A DNA stretch of 64,000 nucleotides, taken from assembly GCA_022749755.1 (NCBI GenBank), contig CM040451.1, forward strand, positions 9,375,871-9,439,870. The letters are read 5' to 3'. Below are positions 36,386 to 48,599 of the stretch, in pieces. Origin of the DNA: Azadirachta indica. Lineage: Eukaryota; Streptophyta; Magnoliopsida; Sapindales; Meliaceae. The notes under the pieces are model-generated. The model made no database searches. It worked only from the letters and a program-made list of their open reading frames with translations, and was not told the origin of the DNA. Numbering within the stretch: position 1 is the stretch's first letter; each line of letters opens with the position of its first letter. The position numbers and the translations under genes are program-made.

Positions 36386-37623
36386 GCGGTGATAATACCG
36401 GTGCTAATCGCTTGCGCGGATGGCATCACTCGTCCCGGATCATTCGAGTTTCTCGTGCCTCCGGTGGGAAAGATCGGCACAGCAAAGTTTGGACTTCAAA
36501 AGGGCTTAGAGACCGCAGAGTTCGGTTATCGGTAACGACTGCGATACAATTCTATGATCTACAAGACCGGTTGGGTTATGATCAACCTAGTAAAGCTGTT
36601 GAATGGCTGATCAAAGCAGCTGCTGATGCAATTGCGGAACTCCCTTCGCTTAACAGCTCTTTTCCTGATACACCAAAGCAATTAAGCGATGAGAAAAGAG
36701 CAAGTGAAGGCAATGATCAACAAGGGTTTGATTCGGTTGAGTTAGATGGAGATCCCAATTATCAGCAAAACCAGAGTCAGCATCGTTCTTTATCTAAATC
36801 TGCATGTAGCAGCAATTCAGAGACAAGCAAAGGCTCAGGCTTGTCCCTCTCCCGATCTGATGTACGCGTTAATAGAGTCAAAGCTCGGAAGCGAGCAAGG
36901 GAGAGAGCGGCGAAGGAGAAGGAGAAAGAGAACGAGTCCCGAATTAATGCTAATCAACAACAACACCAAAATGTGAACCCCATTTCACAAAGCTCCACTT
37001 TCACTGAACTACTCACTACTGGGATTGGTAGTGTTAATATGAACAACAATACAAGTCCCACTGGTTCTTCTCAGCCCAATGAAGAGCCAAATTTTTTCCA
37101 CAAGGCAACAACAGCAAGACCTTGGCCTGCAACTCCAATGGACTATTTTAACACAGGGCTGCTCGGGACATCTACATCCCGTCCGCATCATTTTTCTGGG
37201 CAAATCCAATTGGGAAATTCAAACACTATCCCACAAATCCCACCATTCAGTGTATCAAATGAAAACCATCAAGAAATGCAGCATTTTTCATTTGTTCCTG
37301 ACCATCTGATCCCAGTGACAGCCACCCAACCGGGGCCTGGCGGCGACTATAATTTAAACTTCACAATCTCTTCCGGCCTTTCTGGTTTCAATAGGGGGAC
37401 CCTTCAGTCCAATTCATCACCGTCTCTTTTGCCTCATCTTCAGAGGTTTGGTTCTTCTTCTCCTATAGACGGATCCAACTTACCTTTCTTTGTTGGTACA
37501 ACACCACCTGTGGAAAACCACCATCACCATCATCAGTTCACAGCTGGATTTGATGGCCGCTTGCAGCTCTACTACGGCGATGGAAGTAGGCATTCAGACC
37601 AAAAAGGCAAAGGCAAGAACTGA
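36196..37623 (+). CDS. TCP2: CIN-class TCP transcription factor, TCP2/TCP24 type
   Basis: Single-exon frame of 475 residues from ATG 36196; an upstream in-frame TTG gives no better start. A Gln tract lies at about residues 40-48. The TCP basic helix-loop-helix DNA-binding domain spans about residues 80-151: [18 protein letters not shown], then [20 protein letters not shown] and [12 protein letters not shown]. The R domain (an Arg/Lys-rich helix with [19 protein letters not shown]) lies at about 225-244. TCP plus R domain marks class II, and the [12 protein letters not shown] and SKGLRDRR wording matches TCP2/TCP24 rather than TCP3/4/10. A miR319 target site overlaps codons around RGTLQSN (about 400-406). 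Late in the protein are a His run (about 441-445) and a basic tail. CIN TCPs act in the nucleus to end cell division and promote differentiation in leaves. I cannot separate TCP2 from TCP24 without a tree, so the symbol is provisional. Confidence 0.92.
   Translation: MEEEIQTQACKFSRVGNGRIDSTKISQKEQYPDDEEDGDQQQQQQQQQLLLKKASGNNNTGVLGGDNTGANRLRGWHHSSRIIRVSRASGGKDRHSKVWTSKGLRDRRVRLSVTTAIQFYDLQDRLGYDQPSKAVEWLIKAAADAIAELPSLNSSFPDTPKQLSDEKRASEGNDQQGFDSVELDGDPNYQQNQSQHRSLSKSACSSNSETSKGSGLSLSRSDVRVNRVKARKRARERAAKEKEKENESRINANQQQHQNVNPISQSSTFTELLTTGIGSVNMNNNTSPTGSSQPNEEPNFFHKATTARPWPATPMDYFNTGLLGTSTSRPHHFSGQIQLGNSNTIPQIPPFSVSNENHQEMQHFSFVPDHLIPVTATQPGPGGDYNLNFTISSGLSGFNRGTLQSNSSPSLLPHLQRFGSSSPIDGSNLPFFVGTTPPVENHHHHHQFTAGFDGRLQLYYGDGSRHSDQKGKGKN
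37392..37412 (+). promoter_or_regulatory. miR319 target site in the TCP coding region
   Basis: The site ends in CCCTTCAGTCCAA (37400-37412), fully complementary to the 5' 13 nt of miR319, and is preceded by a purine-rich GGGGGA with the mismatches usual for TCP targets. It lies in the coding frame at RGTLQSN. In Arabidopsis the five miR319-regulated TCPs (TCP2, 3, 4, 10, 24) are cleaved at the homologous position. Confidence 0.9.
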
Positions 37624-39296
37624 TTTCAATCCTAAATCAGCTCATTTCTCTTGGTCCATCTTCTTTCTGGTAAGCAACACTACTTACTCTACATTTCAAA
37701 ATTTAAAATTTCTTCTTTTTCAATATCTCATAGTATATCAATTTAATCAGTTGCATTAAAGTTGCTTTAATCCTTGCTCATTTGGAGATTCCAGTATGAT
37801 ATTTATTTAACATGGGTTTGCATCATTTTGCTTTTTGGATTTATGTGTTGTGCATAGTAATAAGAAATAATTTGCTTTCTTGGTAATCTTAAACAAGTAG
37901 GCTATTGGGCAGTATTTTTATGTATTATAATGTCCTTTCTGGATTCCTGCATGGATTGCTGTGAATAGGATTCGGCTAGTTGTCTCCTCGTTTGTTCTCT
38001 TCTTGGTTCCCTTCTCCCTAACATTTGTAAATCCGTGCCAGGTGTTGATTTCTCTGCGGCTAAACCTACCTGTAAGTCAATAAACAGAACCAACTCACTT
38101 TTAAAGGCTGTGATTTTTGGCAGCTTTAGAATCCCAATTCATTTTTTTTCTTTTATTTTGCTTTCTGGACTGCAACACATGGCAATGGATCGGCGCACTG
38201 TCGGATTCATGTAAGCCCTAATTAGGGTTTTAGTTGCTAACATTGGTTGGGAGCAAAACAAATCCATGCACGTACAGTTATTACTTAACCAGCTTTCTCA
38301 GTATGGCTTAAAACAGTTCCATTAAAGTAGCTGAAATTTGTACCCTCTACCCTATATATGCTTCAGAAACATGTGGACATATTTATTAGGTATGTTGAAT
38401 CACTACCCAGTTCTTGAAAATTTTCCTTTGCAATTATAGAAAAAAGTATTGGTCAATATAGTTTAGTGTGAAGTAATAGTACGACTTTGACATATTTTAT
38501 ACAAAATTTTATGACTTTAAAACTTTTAAAGTTAAAAAGTATAACTTAAAGTTTTTATATATAAGTTTAAACCATAACTTAAAAGTCTTAACACAAAAGT
38601 TAAAACATTTATAAAAAATTTAGAATGTACTTGAGGACTTTAATGCAAAAGTTGCAAATATTTAATCCAAAATGTAAAATGTTTACACTAAATTTGGAAT
38701 CTCATATATATTGCAGTGAATTCTTACAAATAAATAGTAAAAGGTACAAGTATTTTACCATCAATATTATGTAATGTGATAATTGAAAATCTCACTAGTT
38801 CTTAAAATTCTTGATTAATACGCTAGTAAGTTTGCATGGCTGCTATTGGGCAAATATAGAATGAATGTTTTTTTTTTTTTAACAGTATGATGCATTTAGA
38901 GAGGTTGGCTTAACAAAGATATTCACATTTGTGTTGTTCTTGTCAAGGTTCACAGTTTTCTATTATTGTTAGTGAGCAAGGAAATATTAGGAACATATAG
39001 GGAATTTAGGCTCACCACCTATTGCTTAAAATTTTGCTGGAGAAAATTGGGCAAACTAGTGCAAACTCTATTAACTGCTTAGTCTTCTTGGTTTAGAAGT
39101 GTCTGATCCTTCTGACTCTAATTTTTTTCATCTAAGTGGAGCTTCTAATTGTAAGGTAGGTTTCTTATTCCTTATGAGGCATATTGATTAGAAATGGCAA
39201 ATAGTGGAGGTTGATACCCATTACTGACAATTGAATGGGTAGCATGTATAATTTGTATAAAAACCTTATTGATGTAGCACCCAAAATAAGCAAAGG

Positions 39297-39300
<4 letters not shown>

Positions 39301-39329
<29 letters not shown>
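39301..39329. repeat. (GA)n microsatellite
   Basis: About 14 uninterrupted GA units in a non-coding region; the frames through it are artefacts. Confidence 0.9.
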
Positions 39330-39332
<3 letters not shown>

Positions 39333-40734
39333 GGTAGGGGATAAAGGTAACATATTTTAGGGTTTTTGTACTTTCAAAGTGAATGGAATACAGCCTATGC
39401 CAAATGTAGAAGGAAACTAAATCAACCAACACTATTAAAATCCTTTTAAAAATGATTAATAAATGAAATTATTCTATACTAATAAAAGTAACAATAAATC
39501 AAATATATTAGCACTATGTTGTACAATATATCAATAGATAAGTTAAATGAGTCAATCAAATTAGGCACTACATGTTCCATCCTTTGTGTGGTTTAGGTCA
39601 TGTCTAGAATTGTTAGGTCAATATTTTCATGGATAAAATATGTTAAGCTCACAAGTTTTAAAGTGAGAAAAAATAAGGTAAATGGTCAGAAAAATGCATG
39701 GGCTTGTAGGTGATAACCCACCTTAACCCACTCCACCAATCATAAAATAGGCTTATGATCTGTTCTGAGCTTAGCATTGAATTGATGGGCTTAAGGTCCC
39801 ACTTGTTTTAACACGCTTACAGTTATACATCTAGAAGAAGGTGTTTGGTCAAAATAATCTCCATTAATAATTTCTTGACTAACCAGAACTTGATTAAAAC
39901 AAGTAAAGCTATTTAGTAATTCTTGAAACAATAAGATCAAGATGATAAATTTTCTCTATAACTGATAAACATAATCTATGCAACCAATTCTTTGAACTAG
40001 TGAGAGAGAAATGTGAAAAACCAAGTTAAACCCAGTAGACATTAACATTTGGACATTGATTTGAAGTATTTTTATTTCTCTTAACGTGACGATAGACTAG
40101 TCCATAAGGATATATGATCCCTCCCTTACTATTGCTATTGAAGAAGTGATCTTACTATAACAATGGACTGTAGAGCTTTGAGATTTAGTTTTCGCAGATT
40201 CCTTCGTTTGAGATTATTTCCTCTTGGCATGGTAAAATTTTAAATGCAATGAATTTCTTCCAATTTAGGCTACAACTACTTTGTGATTACCATGTTGGCT
40301 CTTGGAACGTTTAGTGAAATTACATATTCAAAAATCTGCTAGCATAATCTTGTAAAGCCACCTCTTTGACTAGTAGCCAGTGTTCAAGACCTTTTTTGAA
40401 CAAATATGCAGTCGGTTGGAATGTGGATCTTTCTAAGACTCAAGAATGTAACAAAAAATGTGAAGGTCATTAACATGAGAATGTGGGGAGGCAGAAAAGG
40501 ACAGACTTTAAAACTAGTGATGTTTGCAAAATCTAAAGGTTGGCAGATCTTATGCTACTGCACCCAACAACAAATAGGTAAGAGCTGCCTTTAAAGTGAT
40601 ATCAGTGTACTGGGATTGAGAGATTAAACCACCATGCTGTATTGAGGTGAAAAGGTTGGATTATAGAAACAATTAATTATATGTAGTGTGATAGACCAGG
40701 CATATATGTGGAAAAAAAAAAAGAAAACTCCTAT

Positions 40735-40880
40735 TAGACGTCTCGAGGATTAAGTTGAGTGGTTAAGACTCTTAAATTTAATGGCTCATACTTTCTGGAG
40801 TCGCCTGCCCCAAGTTTTCTCACCATCAAGTTTGTGAGGCCGATAACAATCTCAATTTCTAAGCACAAAAAGTATACAAA
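40735..40880 (+). repeat. Possible tRNA-derived SINE fragment
   Basis: GTTGAGTGGTTAAGACTCTT resembles the A-box end of a tRNA-Leu-like promoter (GCCGAGTGGTTAAGGC in tRNAs). About 40 bp later TCTGGAGTCGCCTGCCCC loosely resembles a degraded B-box region. No acceptor-stem pairing is visible, so this is not a functional tRNA. Confidence 0.25.
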
Positions 40881-43050
40881 ATTTGATGAATTTTAGAGTT
40901 GCTGCTTATAACATCGAAGATTGTAAGGCTCCAGCTTATTTAGTTTACATGCAAGTTTCTTCTACAATGAAATCCTTGATTATGTTCCTTTATGAAATCT
41001 TCATCTACTAGGAGCTTGGATATAGATTCGACTGTTTAAGTTTGATCATTTGAACAATTAAGTTAGTAGGTAAGGCCTCAAATAATAGTATTAAACTCAA
41101 ACACTAACAAGCCTCTAAAAAAATATCTATAAAAATCTTACTGTATGTTCAAAGTTTTACAGTTTCCTCTCATAGCAGTTAAATGTAAAGCAAATGGTGC
41201 ATCTTCCTCCTTATTTGCAATTTGTTATCTTAGTTGATTAGAAATGATAAAGAGTTATTTGGACATAATCAGTGTTTCCTATGTATGTGCTTCCAACATT
41301 TTGATTATGTTATCTGTCATGAATCTTGCGTTGGACTCACAATATCTGAATTGAGATGGTGAAAGTATCCAAAAATGGAGGATTATGTAACTAGTTCGAA
41401 GAAACTTCGGTGATTTGATCTAATTGCATTCATGCTTTTTTCCTTTATAACCCTAAAGCCAAAATTTGTTATTAAGTCCTAGGCAACCTAATCAGGCACT
41501 AACCTTTGCATTCTCAGTCTTGATAGCAATAAGTGCCAACATTCAGCATTCCCAGAATGCAATTTGTTCAATATTGTTTTAAAACTCAGTCACTGAAAAA
41601 CTTATTGATTGCTTTAGACCTCATCAGCACCGATGTATCCTTGATCTAATTCTATACTAATAGCATGTCCACCCTGATAAAAATACATCTATAATCATTT
41701 CTCTTGAAATCCCACATAGTTTTGTATGCATTTTCCAGCCAATTTCTTGGAAATACCTTCTCAAAACACTCTCTTGGTCTTGCTAATGCAAATGCTTCAT
41801 TACCGTACTGCAACTATTGCTCTTACATCCAGATTGCTACATCTGAGTTTGTTTCAGTAATAATCAACGCTTTAGTTTCCTTCAACATACTCTAAACATG
41901 CTCTCTTCTCAAACAACCTAGATTTGATTTTCTTCCAGTCAAGAGTGCACATATTCACTGTTTTGTTACTGCAGCATGGAGTTATTATGCTGCAATGCTA
42001 CTGGGTATATTCGTTTAATCTGTAGGGTGAGTATTGTCATGTAATAAGAGTACTATATGAAGTTGGATTAGTTTTAAATCCATTGAGAAGTCAGATTGGA
42101 AATCTATAATATACCTCTTTTAAGAAGCTTAACGGCAGGAAATTTATGCCTTGAGTATTATTGTTCAAGTATTTATATCTCCTTCAAAATAATGAACAAC
42201 CAAGCTGTTTCACCCCAGTAGAAGCCCTAGGTGGTGTAGGATGAACGTTGTAGATTTAAAATATATTGGCTGATATATGTGTATCAGTTATCACCAGAAT
42301 AATAATCAGCTACAAGTTTATTTATTGTACTTAGGCTGGAAGAAATGTTGGACCTGAAGAAGAATTGTATGAATTATTTGTTTTTAATTTATCATCAAGT
42401 ATGTGCATATATGAGAAAGCTTTTCCTCATAGTTTCCTAAATGGTGATCTCTATCAGCAGTGTAGTGGCTTGTCTGTTTGAATGATGAGTGCTTTGCTCA
42501 CTCTTACATTGCAGCACTCTCCGTAGTAACCAAGAGCCAAATCATCTTGCACAATAACCATTGAGACTGTAGTAATCATGTAGCAACTTTCTCAAGTCGA
42601 TACTAGTATCTCGTACCTGGGGGGATTGGATTTCTATTTTATGGTGTTTATCTGAATTGCTTTTGATATTAGTATCTTCTTCTCACTCTTTGCTATGAAC
42701 ACATTTAATGTAGACTTTATTTCAGAGTTGCTATTGAGATGTAACAGGCCTAACTATATATCTGGTTTTACTTCCATACATGTGTGATCCACAGAGAGAA
42801 CAGGTTCATGGTTCAAAAATACTTAGAGCATTAAAACAAATCAAATGTGACTGCACATTTACATTGTCTTTTAAGTTATGTATCATATATCGTTGCACGT
42901 ACTGTGATTTTATGTCTGCATATATATATATTAAATTAAATTCAGCGTGAAAATCTGATGCAGGAAAGGGAAGATGAAGTAGCAGCAGCTAGCAACCTCA
43001 CTGCATCGGGTGATACCTAATGACTATATGTTATGCATATGGAACTATTA

Positions 43051-43293
43051 CTATTTAATTCCTGGTTTTCATCCATTTTGTGTATGAGTGCAAAAAAGCA
43101 TTAATTGTGTTTTTCAAGAAATATGGCAAACAATTCCCATTGAAGTTATTCTTTTTTCTTCCTTTCTTTCTTTTCCCCCTTGACTACAATTATATATTTT
43201 GAAATTGTCCATACTATATCATCATCAATTACGCAAAATCAAAGCACCCTCCTTGTGAATGAGAATGGATGCGTAATCTCAATCCTTATCCTC

Positions 43294-43324
<31 letters not shown>

Positions 43325-45400
43325 ACCACATCCCCCTTTCCTTCAACACATCAATAAAGCTATAAAAGTAGGGGCGCTGGGTTTGGATTCATTTGAAGAC
43401 GGTCGGTCAGTCACAAGTGCGATGCTAGTGGTGGTAGGATTTTGATTGTGGCCCGTATAATGCATGCTAATGGGTTAGGAGTTGGATTGCAATTAATGAA
43501 GTTGTAGGGTTGTAATTGTAGTGGAGTTAGGTATCCACTTGATCATCCCTTGCATAATATATTAACTTTTAGATTCAATTATTATTACGAATAATTAAGA
43601 TATGATTATGTCATCAACACATCTAGCAGCAAAAAAGAAGATCCCTAGTGGTGGTCGGGATTTGCTTACAAACAATTAATTAATTAATCAGTTAGTATTT
43701 ACAACTTGTCATATGTATATTAGTATACATATGTATATATACTTGTCTATAGTAATTTGTTTTTCTGAGTGTTGAAAGCAGTAGTACTGAATGTGGCAAC
43801 AGCTTTTGGCAGCGAAAGCCATATGATTCTGTTTCTGCTGCTGTTGTTGCTTCTTTAGGATGTAAGAAAGAGAAACCATGAGTAGCATGCACATGATTTG
43901 AAAGAGGAACCGTAAATAAATCCTCAGAACAACTTACTTACGAGATGAGATTCAGAAGAAATAATTAATGAACCATTTTCAGCTTTTTAAAAAGAATTTT
44001 GGCAGTATTTTCATAAAGCAACTTTTGCTTTTTCTCAAGAAAAAGCCTACGGTGAAAGGCCCTTTCCTTAAAGGAGTTAGCTACCTCCACTCCACCTCGT
44101 AAAAGTTGTTGCCAAACATGCCTGCACCAGTAATTTCGTTTCTGAAAACATACAAAATGTTTTTGTTAATTTGATCAAGGATTAATATAAGCAAATAAAA
44201 TCCCACCAATAATAATTTAGTGAAGCAAGCAGCAAGTTTTTACCACATGCTTGCTGCCTGAAAATGTTTCCAAAAAACACGAGAGTTTGTGCAGCAAGAA
44301 CTTGATAATCAAAATTAACCCACCCATAAAATAAAATAAAATTAATAATTTTGTTGCCAATACTCTTATCTGCAATCACAATCACAAGCAATGCCGGCAT
44401 AAAAAAAAAAAAAAAAAAAAAAAACCGTGTGTGGGCTTCATTATCTGTTATTATTTCACATAATTCCTTTCTTCCAGGTTTCTGTTCTTTTCTTCTCTTA
44501 AATATAAAAAACCAACTATTACATCTCCAATAATTAAAAAACCAATTCGCATTGCTCCTTAATAATTTAATATTATTTATTTATTTATTTATTTGTAAAT
44601 TAAGAAAAATAAAAAATAAAGTTAAAAAATGAAAAATTTCAGATCGACAGAAAGTCAAATGGGTGTGTGTGTGTGTTAGCAAAGCGTTAACGTAGCAGAG
44701 CACTAGTTCACGTGGATTGTTAACATTGAGACTAAGATAGCTCATGTGATCTACGCATAAAAGAATGGCTGATGTACAATACAACCAGCTAATATTAATA
44801 AATAAAATAGAATAAAATAATTTTGATAAAATGAAAAAACATATGTATATTTCTTTTGGTATTATTATTATTATTATTATTATTTTCATTTCCAACTATA
44901 ATGCATTTATTTTGACTTGAACGAAATAAATCTAGAAATAATTGAATTTGTTCTTCAAGGGACCTACTGATTGCTTCTGGAAAAAGAAAAAAAATTAAAA
45001 ATTGTGTGAATTTTCTAGTTTAATCTCTGAAGGTGGGCCAAGAGAAAATTAATAGAGAAAAATATCTTTAGGTTTTCTTCCTCTACAATCGATTAATGGA
45101 TTGGATCGGATGAAGAAAAAGCACTGTTTTGCATGTGGGGGATAAAAAAGTGATTGATTGTTGATCTTTCTCAAACTTGTCTAGATGTGCTTTTGCCAAT
45201 AAATGTAGCCAATTATTGTGTTAACGGTGAAACGAAAACCAAACCAATCAAATTATTTATATGTATCTACTTAATTCGAAATTAATCAAAATATTTACAC
45301 ATATATATTTATATGATTTTGTTGGGATTATTCTACCTAATAAAGTATACGCATTAAATGAGATAAAAGGTGAAAGAGACGTCCACTTATTTCAAACACG
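43051..45400. other. Intergenic spacer between TCP and F-box genes
   Basis: Non-coding AT-rich sequence with small tandem tracts: CATTTTC-type heptamer repeats near 43298-43325, a 24-nt A-run at about 44401-44424, and (TG)n near 44660. No gene recognised. Confidence 0.45.
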
Positions 45401-47078
45401 GCAACAGAAGGCACCACAGCCTTTGCTTGCAACCAACGGCCTACAGAATCTGCACTGATAGGCACAGTAGCATCAGTATTATCCCACCATTATAGTGATG
45501 TTTAGGATGACAAATAAAGCAAATTATTTGCTAATCATTCAGCATTAGATTACTAAGTGCTGGTGATTAGTCAGAAAGAGTTGAACAACCCAAGTGGAGA
45601 ATACAGTTGCTTTCTCAGGATTATTTAAAAGATATGCTAGCAATTTAGTTGCATACGGAAATGGAAGAAGCATTCCTTACGCATCCACTGGAAATTTCCA
45701 GGATTTAAGAACCAAGAATTCATAGCCCGGAAAAAATGGAAAAAGAATCAGGAATCAATGTTTTCATCACAAAAAGCAACCCACCAACTCTGGAATCAGG
45801 ATTAGCAATTCTAACTTGAAATCGATCACATAATCGTGGAATGATCTACAACTTAATCATCTACATTACAATTCCAGTGCAACAGGTACTACATAGTATG
45901 TTAATCGTTGGATTAAGATCCACAGCATACAATCACTCTTACTCTACACGTAATTGGTAGTACCAAATGACTATGAAGAACTATGTATTATGTTAGTACA
46001 ATACTGAACTCCAGAGGCAGGAAATTTCAAGGTCAAGGCAAACTAACATTGCTTGGTGAACTTCAAAAGTATATAACATAAGCATAACATTTCTGATACC
46101 TACAATATTCACATAGAGAGATTACAGATACAAGTAAAAGACTACAAACTCAAAGATCTTACAACATCACTTTAGTTGGCATGTGTGCACTCTTACAAGC
46201 ATGTGCCTGAAATAAAACAACCAGCAGATGCATTCAAATTATCATTTGAAGCACATAAGGTGAAAGATTTGCGCACATTATGGACATATCACGGGTGGTT
46301 CAGCTGGAGCCCAAAGCAAGATTTAGCTTCACAGGACACTCACCCAGACTAGGCTACACATAAAACAAAATTGTTCTCTGATGATTCCCTTCCCAAAGTA
46401 TGCACATATCCTTTTCACTCAACCATCTCTGTGCTTTCCCTGTAAAGCCAATGCAAACTTTTAAATCAACTAGGAATACTTAAAAGAGGAAATCCTCACT
46501 TATGTCAATACAAAGCAGAGATAAGAAGAGCACAAATTGCATTCCAATTATACAATAAACCCCCATATACATCACATAAAAGTGGCAGACTTCCCTTTTA
46601 TGTAAGTAGCAATACTGGTTAAAACTAAGAAATTATACTTCAACCGACATTCACTGAGCATATAATCCAAATTGCACATCATTTGTGCAACTTTTTCACA
46701 ACACTAAATCCAATGCAGATCATACTTTGGAAAAACACCTTTCATGAACATGTGAATCCACGTCTTCCTTAACTCATGCTTTCTTTCCATAAAATTCCGA
46801 AAGAAGTTTAACTAAATCAAACCATCAAAAATAGAAAACATCCTATTAATAAAAACAACCGGAGCCTGTCCAAAGACAAGAAACTAAGAATATGAAATCT
46901 TTTATGTTCCATCTAAATGATAAAGATGCTGCCATAATTATCATCTAAATGCCTCCGGTGAGAATACCATAAACAGTTTATGACAAAAGCCTAGAATTTA
47001 AAATGTAATTACCATAACAAAAAGCGACTGCTAGACACAAAGAAATCATCAAGTTTACCTCACATCCTACGAATCTCA
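45401..47078 (-). other. 3' flank of the F-box gene
   Basis: This stretch, immediately downstream of the F-box stop codon on the minus strand, is less AT-rich than the spacers on either side. Part may be a long, possibly intron-bearing 3' UTR. I see no coding frame. Confidence 0.35.
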
Positions 47079-48293
47079 TCAGAAAGAGTTCATCTCCAAG
47101 CAGTAAGTCCTTCTCTTCACCAGCATCTTGGCTGCTGTACCGTAGGGCTCCTCAAAGGCCGATGCAACCCAAGACCCGTCAGACACCTCCTTCTTAGCCG
47201 CAGACTGCTCACTTGGCCTAATAGCAACCAAGGTTGCACCTCTCAACACAACCCCATCAGGCAATTCCAAGTGGGGCGCGTACCATAGTCTCATATTGAG
47301 GGCTGGTACCAGTGTCCTCTTTGAGGCCGAAGAAGCCGACAACGGCTTCACTCTTAACTCCTCCAGCTGCTCTCTGTTCATACACAACACTCCTTGCCCA
47401 TCAGCATCAGTCAAAACCAAACTATCAAGAGTCTTGTGCTCTGCTATTATCGGCTGAAGCAAATAATGCCTAGCAGATGCAGCAATCAGTGAACTGATTG
47501 TCCACACAACTCGCAATTTCAAACCACCGTTTGTGTAAAACGACTCCGGAATACTTCCATTATCATCGCCACTGCCATTAACACCATTGTTAATGTTATT
47601 AGGAGTTGCACAAGGAACTTCAGGAACAGTTTCTTTAGATTTTGCTTGTACATTATTAGTAACCGATGCAGCACCAAGAATCACGCAGTTATCAAGCGTG
47701 GACCCAAAATCAGCTTTCCATTTCAACAAAACACCATCGTCGATCCCCAGCTCTCCGCTCGGTAACTCAATTCGGAGAAACCGAACCTCGTTGAAATTCT
47801 TTAAAACTTGAGTCGGCGAGTGGTGAGTCACGCCTCCTTGATCCATTTCTTCATCGTCGTGATTACCAACAGATAAGCTCGTTCCAGAACTCGAAGCCGC
47901 ACAAAACCCGCTGCTGTGTCCGTTGCCGCTATGATTGATATGATGAAATTGCGTTCTCTTCGGCCCCAAAAACTGGCCCAGAGCTTGAAGAGGCTTCACG
48001 ATGCCTCCAAACACAAAACGGAAGAGATTCGAGAACGGAGACCGAGACTTTTCCGACGTGGACGAAGAAGAATCATCGTCAGAGATAACACAGTCGACCC
48101 GTACGACGACGTTTTCAACTTGAGGAACCAACGAGTGAAAACGACGCGAAACGACACAGCATCGACCTAACGCCTTGACATCTCCGATCTTATTGAAAAC
48201 CAAGAGAAGTAACGAGTCGGGAAGCCGGTCGAAGTGGTCGATCGGTTCAGGATAGATTCGCGTAACCGGATCTAACCGTACGACAGCGTTCAT
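47079..48293 (-). CDS. F-box protein of the At5g46170/At4g18380/At1g30200 group
   Basis: Intronless frame of 404 residues. The F-box lies at about residues 20-61: FDRLPDSLLLLVFNKIGDVK, then ALGRCCVVSRRFHSLVPQVE. It should bind SKP1/ASK and bring substrates to an SCF ubiquitin ligase. No leucine-rich, kelch or WD repeats follow. Instead there is a Ser-rich acidic stretch (about 72-84), a hydrophobic-basic segment (FRFVFGGIVKPLQALGQFLG), a Gly/Ser-rich linker and a conserved C-terminal region (LRVVWTISSLIAASARHYLL to ELRVKPLSASSASKRTLVPA and MLVKRRTYCLEMNSF). This layout, the length and the lack of introns match a small plant family represented in Arabidopsis by these loci. The substrate is unknown. 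The ATG at 48293 follows a purine-rich leader with no nearby upstream in-frame ATG. Its likely synteny with Arabidopsis supports the call. Confidence 0.88.
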   Translation of the reverse strand: MNAVVRLDPVTRIYPEPIDHFDRLPDSLLLLVFNKIGDVKALGRCCVVSRRFHSLVPQVENVVVRVDCVISDDDSSSSTSEKSRSPFSNLFRFVFGGIVKPLQALGQFLGPKRTQFHHINHSGNGHSSGFCAASSSGTSLSVGNHDDEEMDQGGVTHHSPTQVLKNFNEVRFLRIELPSGELGIDDGVLLKWKADFGSTLDNCVILGAASVTNNVQAKSKETVPEVPCATPNNINNGVNGSGDDNGSIPESFYTNGGLKLRVVWTISSLIAASARHYLLQPIIAEHKTLDSLVLTDADGQGVLCMNREQLEELRVKPLSASSASKRTLVPALNMRLWYAPHLELPDGVVLRGATLVAIRPSEQSAAKKEVSDGSWVASAFEEPYGTAAKMLVKRRTYCLEMNSF

Positions 48294-48544
48294 GTTGCCT
48301 CTTCAAAACAAAAAGAAAGAAAAACAAAAGAATTCAAAACGAGCAAAAACGAATCGTTTTGAGATCAGATCGAGATCTGCATCAGAACAGATCTAAAAGC
48401 ATAACGCTGAAGAAGGAAGGTCGAGTTGGAGAGAGATGTGAGAGCTGCAAGAGAGATACAGAGAGAGAAAGAAGATGTGAAAATTAGAATGGTGGGAGGA
48501 GATCCACGAAAGGTTTCGTCTTTACAGATGGGAATGGATTTTAA

Positions 48545-48599
48545 GCGCGTAGATAAAGAGGAAACTATTCTGTCAGTACTGTAAGCGCGTGTTGCGCGT
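48545..48599 (-). promoter_or_regulatory. Three CGCG-boxes in the F-box promoter
   Basis: GCGCGT occurs at 48545-48550, 48585-48590 and 48594-48599, about 250-305 bp upstream of the F-box ATG. The motif vCGCGb is the binding site of calmodulin-binding CAMTA transcription activators that mediate rapid stress and calcium responses. CG-rich hexamers are rare in this AT-rich sequence, so three in 55 bp stands out. Confidence 0.5.

Larger units (their letters stand above)
37624..43050. other. Downstream region of the TCP gene, possible spliced 3' UTR
   Basis: No coding region recognised. A strong splice donor (TTCTG|GTAAGCAAC near 37669) follows the TCP stop by about 45 nt, and an acceptor-like GATGCAG followed by a non-AT-rich block (about 42964-43020) occurs much later, so part of this may be transcribed as 3' UTR with introns. 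Also present: a (GA)n tract at 39301-39329 and a SINE-like segment at about 40735-40880. Composition between 40 and 43 kb is milder than in the other spacers. Confidence 0.35.

Noticed and set aside
44581..44895. 104-codon minus-strand frame
   Set aside because: Starts in an ATT repeat, passes through a TG repeat and ends in a TTTA repeat; not credible.
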